Shown here one piece after another: positions 1 through 6,234 of a DNA stretch of 28,208 nucleotides (its first letter is position 1; the number at the start of each line of letters is the position of its first letter). Location: assembly GCA_015711695.1 (NCBI GenBank), contig JACVIW010000002.1:1-28208 (forward strand), written 5' to 3'. This stretch comes from Candidatus Geohydrothermomicrobium daggyaiense. Lineage in GTDB: Bacteria > Actinomycetota > Geothermincolia > Fen-727 > JACVIW01. The notes beneath the pieces are model-generated. The model did not search any database. It saw only the letters and a program-made list of their open reading frames with translations, and had not been told where the DNA came from. Both the position numbers and the translations under genes were made by a program.

Positions 1-698
1 GATAGTTCGCCCTCCTCAAGATACTTTTCGAGCAAACTGTCATCTGTTTCAGCAACGGCATCCACGATCTTTTCTTTATATTTTGCCACCGCGTCAGAAA
101 GATCTTCAGGAACAGGTATTTCGGTGACTTTCCCCTGACCGGAGGCTTCGAAGGCTCTAGACGAGATAAGGTCTATTATTCCCTTGAAGTTGTGTTCTTC
201 ACCAATTGGAAGCATCAGGGGAACGGTATTTCCTTTGAGGGTTGCGGATATATCTTTCAGCGTTCTTTCAAAACTCGCGCGCTCCCGGTCAAGCTTGCTT
301 ATGAAGATTATGCGAGGTATGCCAGCTGCGTTTGCTTTCTCCCACATCAGTTCGGTCTGAACTTCGACACCATCAACGCCTGATACAACAAAGCACGCGG
401 TATCGACAACGTAAATGGATGAAATAGCATCCCCAATGAAATCCAGGTATCCCGGTGTATCTAAAAGAAATATCCTGCTCTTTTTCCATGATGAGTTCGC
501 GATGGCGCAGTTGATGGATATCTTCCTGCGTATCTCATCCTCGTCGAAATCAGTGGTCGTGTTTCCCTGCTCCACATTTCCCATACGCGTTATAGCACCA
601 GAGGCATAAAGCAAGCCTTCGGTAAGCGTTGTTTTACCGCTTCCGCCATGACCGAATAGCCCGAGATTTCTGATTTCTTCAATTTGCGTCCCAGCCAC
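1..698 (-). CDS. Elongation factor G-like GTPase (EF-G-2 type), 5' part only
   Basis: Reading the minus strand from GTG at 698 gives an open frame of 232 codons that runs off the window. A GGGGGAG ribosome site lies just upstream. The G domain is visible: P-loop GHGGSGKTT at residues 16-24, switch region with a TTTDFDEDE stretch, G3 DTPGYLDF, and G4 SKLD. Canonical EF-G has AHIDAGKTT, DTPGHVDF and NKMD; here the His of G3, which helps catalyse GTP hydrolysis, is Tyr. The same pattern is known in the EF-G-2 / EF-G-like family (for example the Thermus EF-G-2), so this is probably that paralogue and not the main translocase. Function of the family is unsettled; it binds GTP and ribosomes. Domains II-V are outside the window. 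Confidence 0.88.
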   Translation of the reverse strand, partial: MAGTQIEEIRNLGLFGHGGSGKTTLTEGLLYASGAITRMGNVEQGNTTTDFDEDEIRRKISINCAIANSSWKKSRIFLLDTPGYLDFIGDAISSIYVVDTACFVVSGVDGVEVQTELMWEKANAAGIPRIIFISKLDRERASFERTLKDISATLKGNTVPLMLPIGEEHNFKGIIDLISSRAFEASGQGKVTEIPVPEDLSDAVAKYKEKIVDAVAETDDSLLEKYLEEGEL

Positions 699-752
699 GA
701 TCTCCCCCTTGTGTAAATCCTCTATGATTAACAAAATAATCGATGGTAATTT

Positions 753-758
753 ATTATA
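753..758 (-). promoter_or_regulatory. Probable -10 element for the EF-G-like gene
   Basis: The minus strand carries a perfect TATAAT here, preceded by GGC. Predicted initiation near 746 would give a leader of about 48 bases before the GTG at 698. I see no good -35 hexamer at 17 bases, so the call rests on the -10 and its position. Confidence 0.4.
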
Positions 759-954
759 GCCTAACTCCAGTCCGGTCTGTGTGTGACAGAATTCGTGCCA
801 GTTTGAGTATTAGGTTAATCGTTTTGGATTTAGTTATGCGTTTAACTGATGTCATATCTTATCGCGTAAAAGGATATGGTTAAAGCACTTCAATGCTTGC
901 AGACAAGCTCGAAGGGAAATTCTTTGAAATTCTTTTTTTCAGGACGGTAATACG

Positions 955-2274
955 ATGAGACATGTATCAAACCTCAAAGCCCCGGTATTCTCGGTTGATC
1001 CACAATCACAGGCGTTTATTAGCGGAATACGCCGGGGGGATTTTATATTAAAGATAGACGGAAAGCCCCCCAGAGATGTTATCGACTGCTATGACTTCCT
1101 TGCTGCGGAAGGAAAGCATAAGGTGCTCATCGAGCGAGAGGGCCTAAAATTAAAGCTCACTTTGACAACAGGTGAAGGTCCACTTGGAATACAGTTTGAA
1201 ACACCTGTGTTCGATGGAGTCATAAAATGCAATAACAAGTGCCTGTTCTGCTTTGTGGATCAGCTTCCTGAGGGTCTTGCCCCTGAACTTTACGTGAAGG
1301 ATGATGACTACCGTCTCAGTTTTCTATGTGGGAATTTCATTACGCTTACTAATATTGGAAATAATGAAATTCGAAGAATTATCAGGAAAAGAATTTCGCC
1401 ATTATATGTCAGCCTCCATGCAACAGATCAGTCTTTGAGAAAAAAAATTTTCGGTAACAGGCATTCTGATAAAGCGCTCAGGGTTTTAAAAAAGCTTCTG
1501 GAGGAAAGAATTGAAATACACATACAGATCGTACTTTTGAGAGGTCTTAATGACGGTAACATGCTCGATAATACACTAAATGATATAAAGGAGAGGTTTC
1601 CAGGCGTAAAATCGATAGGTGTTGTGCCTGTTGGAATATCCAGCGTCGGCAAAAAAAGACTTCCTGAAAAATATGCGTTTGATGAAAATTCCTCGCTTGA
1701 AGTTATTGAGAGACTTGAGCGCAAGCGCAAAATATTCAAAAGCGCAGGGCCTTTTGCATCCGATGAGTTCTTCTATATCTGTCGCATGGATGTTCCATCC
1801 GTGGAATACTACGAGGATTTTCCCCAGCTTGAAAATGGTATTGGACTCGCAAGGAAATTTATCGATGAATGGAAAAAGGAAATCAACTCCTTGAAGTGTA
1901 TGTCTGGAAGAAACGATAAGGCTATAGGGATTGCCATAGTCACATCTCCGATGGGGGAGTGGGTCCTTAAGAGCATATTTGAGCGTGACAAGATCTTCGT
2001 ACCTATACTGACATGTGAAAATAACCTTTTTGGCAAGCGCGTTAATGTATCAGGTCTTATGCCGGGCCGAGATGTAATACAAACAATAAAAAGAAAGGCT
2101 CGGGGTAGTTTGATTTCAAAAGTGTTTATCCCGAGTATCGCCTTATCAAACGGGAAGTTTATTGACGGGGTTTATATCAACGAAATTCAAAAGGAGTGCG
2201 GTGTTGAGGCCATCGAAGTTGAAAGCAGCTCCGCGGGTCTTGCCCGTGCTCTGCGCGAGCATTTACGGAGATGA
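955..2274 (+). CDS. DUF512 radical SAM protein with N-terminal PDZ-like domain
   Basis: The 439-residue protein has a PDZ-like N-terminus (about residues 10-70), then a radical SAM iron-sulfur motif CX3CX2C (C92, C96, C99, in CNNKCLFCFVDQLP), a TIM-barrel-like middle, and a C-terminal DUF512 region (about 250-435). It should bind a 4Fe-4S cluster and S-adenosylmethionine in the cytoplasm; no reaction or substrate is established for the family. It lies 7 bases upstream of der, and I recall DUF512 genes commonly neighbouring der in anaerobes, suggesting a role linked to ribosome or translation biology. Start ATG has an AGGACGG sequence ten bases upstream. Length is normal for the family. Confidence 0.9.
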   Translation: MRHVSNLKAPVFSVDPQSQAFISGIRRGDFILKIDGKPPRDVIDCYDFLAAEGKHKVLIEREGLKLKLTLTTGEGPLGIQFETPVFDGVIKCNNKCLFCFVDQLPEGLAPELYVKDDDYRLSFLCGNFITLTNIGNNEIRRIIRKRISPLYVSLHATDQSLRKKIFGNRHSDKALRVLKKLLEERIEIHIQIVLLRGLNDGNMLDNTLNDIKERFPGVKSIGVVPVGISSVGKKRLPEKYAFDENSSLEVIERLERKRKIFKSAGPFASDEFFYICRMDVPSVEYYEDFPQLENGIGLARKFIDEWKKEINSLKCMSGRNDKAIGIAIVTSPMGEWVLKSIFERDKIFVPILTCENNLFGKRVNVSGLMPGRDVIQTIKRKARGSLISKVFIPSIALSNGKFIDGVYINEIQKECGVEAIEVESSSAGLARALREHLRR

Positions 2275-2281
2275 TCAGGCG

Positions 2282-3598
2282 ATGGGGAAGAAATTATTAC
2301 CGATTGTTGCTATTCTCGGAAGACCGAACGTTGGTAAGTCAACCCTTATGAACAGGATTGCCGCGCGAATGACAGCGATAGTTGACCCGACACCCGGTGT
2401 AACACGCGACCGTAAATATACTGATGCGAAGTGGCGTGACAGAAAGTTTATTGTTGCTGACACTGGGGGTGTCGGTATAGACACTGATGGTTGGCTAGCA
2501 AGAGATATCGAGCGGCAAGCTTTCTTCGTTGCTGAGGAAGCTGAGGTTGTGATAATGCTCGTAGACGTCACGACGGGTATCACCGAAGACGATGAATGGC
2601 TTGCAAGAAAATTAAAGAAAATGGGATTAAAAGTAATTCTCGCGGTCAATAAGGTTGATAATGAATCCCTTGAGAATGAATGCAGCGTCTTCTATTCATT
2701 AGGGCTCGGCGACCCGATACCTATTTCTGCTTATCACGGTAGAGGAATTGGAGAGCTTCTCGACAGGTTAATCGACTTTCTGCCCCCAGCGCTGGAAGAG
2801 GCGGAAACACCGGAGATATCAGTTGCAATAGTTGGGAGGCCAAATGTGGGAAAATCATCAATACTTAACAGGCTTGCGGGAGAGGAAAGAGCGCTTGTTC
2901 ATGAGGAGCCTCACACGACAAGAGATACGGTCGATACGGTCATAGAGTATGAGGGCTCCCTTATACGGATTCTCGACACGGCCGGGCTTAGAAGAAAAAG
3001 AACAGCTATGGACGCGGTGGAATATTACAGCTCAGTCAGAACACTCAGGGCAATAGATGAAGCCAATGTGGTGCTTCTGATAATCGACGCCTCTGAGGGC
3101 CCTACAGAACACGACCAGAGAATTGCAGGAAAAATTGATGAGCGCGGAAAGGGTATTATAGCGCTTTTGAACAAGTGGGATATTGTCAAAGAGAAAGGCG
3201 AGCCGGGGGAGATTATGGAATCAGTGTCTCATAAGTTTAGGTACGCGCAACACATTCCTCTGTTAAGAGTTTCTGCATTGACCGGGTGGAACACGGAGAA
3301 GATCATTCCGCTTGTCCGGGAGGTTTACGGGCAGTGGACGATGAAGATACCAACTCCATCTTTGAATGCTCTGATATCAAATGTGAAAAAGAAAAAGAAA
3401 CCTCCATCAAAAGGGGGAAAGACTTTGAAAATGTACTATGCAACCCAAGTCAAATCCGCCCCTCCTACCTTCCTTATTTTCGTTAATGACCCTGATTTGG
3501 TAAAGGACGACTACAGGCGTTTTATCGTGAATCAGTTGAGAGAAGAGTATGGGTTCTGGGGAAGTCCGATACGATTAATTTTCAGAAAATCCAATTAA
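2282..3598 (+). CDS. der: Ribosome-assembly GTPase Der (EngA)
   Basis: This 438-residue protein has the double GTPase layout unique to Der. The first G domain shows GRPNVGKS (13-20), PGVTRD, ADTGG and NKVD; the second shows GRPNVGKSS, DTAGLRRK and NKWD; a C-terminal KH-like domain rich in Lys ends in a YGFWGSPIRL segment typical of the family. Der acts in late assembly of the 50S ribosomal subunit. The reading frame is open 120 bases further upstream into the DUF512 gene, but family length and the MGKKLLPIVAILGRPN start favour ATG at 2282, with ACGGAG about 11 bases upstream. It is probably co-transcribed with the DUF512 gene. Confidence 0.96.
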   Translation: MGKKLLPIVAILGRPNVGKSTLMNRIAARMTAIVDPTPGVTRDRKYTDAKWRDRKFIVADTGGVGIDTDGWLARDIERQAFFVAEEAEVVIMLVDVTTGITEDDEWLARKLKKMGLKVILAVNKVDNESLENECSVFYSLGLGDPIPISAYHGRGIGELLDRLIDFLPPALEEAETPEISVAIVGRPNVGKSSILNRLAGEERALVHEEPHTTRDTVDTVIEYEGSLIRILDTAGLRRKRTAMDAVEYYSSVRTLRAIDEANVVLLIIDASEGPTEHDQRIAGKIDERGKGIIALLNKWDIVKEKGEPGEIMESVSHKFRYAQHIPLLRVSALTGWNTEKIIPLVREVYGQWTMKIPTPSLNALISNVKKKKKPPSKGGKTLKMYYATQVKSAPPTFLIFVNDPDLVKDDYRRFIVNQLREEYGFWGSPIRLIFRKSN

Positions 3599-3758
3599 CC
3601 GATCAAAAATGTCATTTAACCAAAAGCTTTGAGAAATTCGCCCATCGATTTTTGGCGTTAAAACTGAATTTTTTGAAGATTGTTGCAGGAAAAACCGTAT
3701 CATTATCGAAAAATCTAAGTGTAATTGTCTTCCGGATGTCGGAAAGGGGGTGTAGGCT

Positions 3759-4040
3759 TTGACAAAAAAGGAACTCGTTGATGAAGTAAGGGCAAAGGCG
3801 AAACTCAAGGCAGCTGATGCGGCAAAAGCGGTTGATACTGTTTTTGAGACTATCACTGGCGCGCTGAAAAAGGGCCAGAAGGTGCAACTCGTGGGCTTCG
3901 GGACGTTTGAGGTGCGCAAAAGGAAAGCCAGGACAGGCATCAATCCTCAGACCGGCGAAAAAATGAAGATTGCTGCCACCAAGACCCCGGCTTTCAAGCC
4001 CGGAAAGGCTCTCAAGGATGCGGTAGCTAAGAAGAAATAG
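3759..4040 (+). CDS. hup: HU family DNA-binding protein
   Basis: A 93-residue histone-like protein, normal HU length. It starts MTKKELVDEV and contains the HU signature around GFGTFEVRKRKARTGINPQTG, with the DNA-binding arm and a Lys-rich C-terminus. It bends and compacts DNA as a dimer. The start is TTG at 3759, fixed by AAGGGGG eight bases upstream and by the family N-terminus. It is 160 bases downstream of der and followed by a clear terminator, so it could be a separate transcript or the end of the DUF512-der operon. Confidence 0.95.
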   Translation: MTKKELVDEVRAKAKLKAADAAKAVDTVFETITGALKKGQKVQLVGFGTFEVRKRKARTGINPQTGEKMKIAATKTPAFKPGKALKDAVAKKK

Positions 4041-4060
4041 TCTTTTCTTTAGAATATCCG

Positions 4061-4094
4061 ATGAGAAAACCCCTGACCAAGGGGTTCTTCTCAT
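4061..4094 (+). terminator. Rho-independent terminator after HU
   Basis: A near-perfect hairpin: left arm 4061-4074 pairs with right arm 4080-4094, loop GACCA, with one bulged C at 4087. The core is CCCC/GGGG flanked by ATGAGAA/TTCTCAT, followed by TTCTTGT. It starts 20 bases after the HU stop codon. Confidence 0.8.
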
Positions 4095-4443
4095 TTCTTG
4101 TACGGGTTAACTACTTGAAACTATAGCCCGAACACTATCGCGCTGACCTTTTCCACAAGAAAAATCTCAACCAAAGAGATCTCGGTGCCAATAATCGATT
4201 TTCCTTTACTGAAACGACTTTTTCTATCGATTTTATAAATGAAGAAAATTGATAACTATTGAAAAAGATTGGATATTCGATTCCAATTTTTGTCATGCGT
4301 ATACTGTGGTCAGTTTTTTAAAACGGATCTTCTTGTTTTTCTGATGATGCGGAAAATCGAATACCGAAGTAGTTATTCTGAGCTTAAAGGCGGCGTTGCG
4401 TATAGATACGGGTTGCTGCTAAAATCACGATTGGGTCGGTTAG
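4095..4443. other. Non-coding AT-rich spacer before the tRNA
   Basis: No credible gene. It holds two copies of ATCGATTTT about 30 bases apart near 4194 and 4224, and a weak AT-rich hairpin (ATTGGA at 4268-4273 with TCCAAT at 4282-4287, then TTTTG) that could be a minor terminator. The last 50 bases contain the likely tRNA promoter. Confidence 0.5.
4396..4425 (+). promoter_or_regulatory. Probable promoter of tRNA-Pro
   Basis: TTGCGT at 4396-4401 and TAAAAT at 4420-4425 are separated by 18 bases. Initiation near 4432 would place the mature tRNA 5' end about 12 bases downstream, a usual arrangement for a single tRNA gene. Confidence 0.45.
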
Positions 4444-4521
4444 CGGGACGTGGCGCAGCCAGGTTAGCGCACTGGTCTGGGGGACCAGGGGTCGCCGGTT
4501 CAAATCCGGCCGTCCCGACCA
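4444..4521 (+). tRNA. tRNA-Pro (anticodon GGG)
   Basis: A full cloverleaf can be folded: acceptor CGGGACG pairs with CGTCCCG (4511-4517), discriminator A, CCA encoded at 4519-4521. The D arm contains GGCGCAGCC...AGCGC, the anticodon stem is CTGGT/ACCAG around loop CTGGGGG (anticodon GGG, reading CCC/CCU), and the T arm is GCCGG TTCAAAT CCGGC. The total is 78 bases including CCA. Confidence 0.96.
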
Positions 4522-4822
4522 GTAAACTCATTAAAATTTAAGTGTTGGCGACTATCCAATTTTCAACTCAATCACATTGAAAAATTTTAACTCACATGCT
4601 GATTTGATGCGGACTCCTCAAAGAGGAAATGACCATATAAAAATCCCGCATTTGCGGTAACAGGCAGGGGTTTGAACCGCATTTTCTGTAAAGATGAAAA
4701 TTTTACCTCTATGAATGGTGGATATTTTCGAAAAACTGGGCGGCATTGATAAGAATAACCCGAAAAGTTTTTCAAATAGAGCGAATATGACACCTTGAAC
4801 CCGCCGGAAAGGTTTAATTCTC
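4522..4822. other. Non-coding spacer with overlapping inverted repeats
   Basis: No credible gene on either strand. Directly after the tRNA there is no strong terminator. Two mutually exclusive hairpins share one arm: CCGC (4646-4649) with GCGG (4654-4657), and TGCGGT (4653-4658) with ACCGCA (4676-4681). A small CCTC/GAGG hairpin lies near 4615-4625. Confidence 0.4.
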
Positions 4823-5323
4823 ATGATCGAGAAAAACATGTCACAGCGAACAATGAATCAACAGGGAAGTCTTATCGAGGCCATCATCCCGAAAATAGAA
4901 ACAAAAAATCTCTTTTTTCAATCAGCCGGATATTTCCTGAACCGGAGACTTATAAACTTAGCTATCTGTGGGTCTTTTATTCTGAAAGGCGAGAAGCAGA
5001 TAACCGGGGAAATGAATAATGCTGGATTTCCCCGGTATGCATTTATTATCGCAGGATTCGCCCTCATCTTAATTCTAACCGCTCAGCGGTTCTATAAGAA
5101 AAATGCGGGAATTATTCCGCTTGCCTGTGTCATGTTTATAGCCACCGCCACTTGGTATATAACATTATCAATTTGCCCAAATAAATGGCTCAGACCATAT
5201 CATATTAATCATGTTAAGGTTCAGCAGTACTGCTTATGGCTTATCGCGCTTGCTGGCTCTCTTCAGTGTATTTGGGGAATGTCTCTGGTGTTCAACAGAA
5301 ATAGATTCAGGAGTGAACAGTAA
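4823..5323 (+). CDS. Hypothetical small membrane protein
   Basis: I do not recognise this protein. If it starts at ATG 4823 (weak AAAGG ten bases upstream) it has 166 residues; an in-frame ATG at 5012 would give 103 residues. The C-terminal 100 residues contain three hydrophobic segments (around YAFIIAGFALILILTA, IIPLACVMFIATATWYI and YCLWLIALAGSLQCIWGMSL) separated by short basic linkers, so it is likely an inner-membrane protein. The 5012 start is poorly spaced from its GGGGA and sits inside an 11-bp inverted repeat, hence my preference for the longer form. It stands alone between a tRNA and pgsA, and no function can be inferred. Confidence 0.45.
   Translation: MIEKNMSQRTMNQQGSLIEAIIPKIETKNLFFQSAGYFLNRRLINLAICGSFILKGEKQITGEMNNAGFPRYAFIIAGFALILILTAQRFYKKNAGIIPLACVMFIATATWYITLSICPNKWLRPYHINHVKVQQYCLWLIALAGSLQCIWGMSLVFNRNRFRSEQ
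5003..5036 (+). repeat. Perfect 11-bp inverted repeat over an internal start codon
   Basis: ACCGGGGAAAT at 5003-5013 is the exact reverse complement of ATTTCCCCGGT at 5026-5036, loop 12 bases. The left arm includes a purine-rich GGGGA and the first two bases of an in-frame ATG (5012). In RNA it would hide that start; in DNA it could be an operator. Confidence 0.6.
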
Positions 5324-5468
5324 GAGAGAATTCGTGGATATTATCGCTGACGGCAAAACTCTTGAGGCTTTCAGACGCTTAAATGATGTAGTTTTGCCCC
5401 CTAAAAAAACGGCTGGAGTAATAATAAGCCTTGGTTCATTTGAGTCTAAACATGAGACAATACACTAG
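5313..5468 (+). CDS. Possible 51-residue hypothetical protein
   Basis: A frame from GTG 5313 overlaps the last codons of the preceding membrane ORF and reads NSKREFVDIIADGKTLEAFRRL and onward to TAG at 5466. The composition is protein-like (amphipathic, mixed charge), but the only AGGA lies directly against the GTG, which is too close for a good ribosome site, and I recognise no family. It could be a real short gene coupled to its neighbour, a remnant, or chance. Confidence 0.2.
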   Translation: MNSKREFVDIIADGKTLEAFRRLNDVVLPPKKTAGVIISLGSFESKHETIH

Positions 5469-5596
5469 TCTTTTCGGAAAGCCCAAAAGAATAGGGATCC
5501 AGGTCGCACTTACATTGATCCAAATTCAGAAAAACACTGTTTTGATAAAATGGTCGTCACTTAAATCAATTATGAATCAACGGTTCAGGAGGTGGG

Positions 5597-6196
5597 ATGG
5601 CAAATTTCATAACGATACTGCGGATAGTGGCAAGCCCTGTGTTTGTTGCGCTCATGGTCAGGTCAAACGCAAACCCGGCGGCTCGTTATGCTGCCCTGGG
5701 AGTTTTTATGTTTGGAGCACTTACCGACTGGGCTGACGGTTTTATCGCCAGAAAGACCAATACCGTTACGCGATTTGGAATCGTTGCGGATCCCCTTGCA
5801 GATAGAATTTTTATTGGCACTGCGTTGGTTACCCTTTATTTAATGCGAATTCTGCCATTTGTTTTTCTGATTGTGGTACTGGGAAGAGACCTGATAATGG
5901 CGATCGGATACCCGTTTATTGGCAAAATAGACCGGGACACTGTTGCGGTTCACTGGACAGGAAAACTTGCGACTGCGATACTATTTGTCGCCCTCACCCT
6001 TCTGACGCTATCCTCTGCTCCTCATGAAGGAGCGCGGTTGGGGTTTGAGGGATTCAAATTCTTCGATTTCCTTGAATGGCAGACATACGGTCTTTGGTTT
6101 TTTGTCATGGGCATGTTCTGGTCAGTTGTCTCAGGGACTGTCTATATATTGAGGACAATTAAAATTTTAGATATTGGAAGTCGCGGCCGTTTCTGA
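5597..6196 (+). CDS. pgsA: CDP-alcohol phosphatidyltransferase, probably phosphatidylglycerophosphate synthase
   Basis: A 199-residue integral membrane enzyme carrying the full CDP-alcohol phosphotransferase motif D-x2-DG-x2-AR-x8-G-x3-D-x3-D at residues 44-69 (within TDWADGFIARKTNTVTRFGIVADPLADR). These residues bind the metal and the CDP-lipid. The N-terminus NFITILRIVASP is typical of PgsA, which transfers phosphatidyl from CDP-diacylglycerol to glycerol 3-phosphate. About five to six membrane segments are visible. ATG 5597 has an excellent AGGAGG four bases upstream. I recall a CDP-alcohol phosphatidyltransferase next to a nucleotidyltransferase/phosphomannomutase fusion in actinomycetes, as here. 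A related inositol-phosphate transferase cannot be excluded by reading alone. Confidence 0.82.
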   Translation: MANFITILRIVASPVFVALMVRSNANPAARYAALGVFMFGALTDWADGFIARKTNTVTRFGIVADPLADRIFIGTALVTLYLMRILPFVFLIVVLGRDLIMAIGYPFIGKIDRDTVAVHWTGKLATAILFVALTLLTLSSAPHEGARLGFEGFKFFDFLEWQTYGLWFFVMGMFWSVVSGTVYILRTIKILDIGSRGRF

Positions 6197-6234
6197 ATCA
6201 TAGCCAGATATGTCATGATCCCATGGAGGAGAAC

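Noticed and set aside
913..945. Tandem GAAATTCTTT repeat before the DUF512 gene
   Set aside because: Two short imperfect AT-rich copies; too small to call a functional repeat.
2162..2281. Upstream extension of Der by 40 residues
   Set aside because: It overlaps the end of the DUF512 gene out of frame and lies before the conserved Der N-terminus.
4269..4541. Open frame of 90 codons over the tRNA region
   Set aside because: It runs straight through the tRNA-Pro gene, has no ribosome site and no family resemblance.
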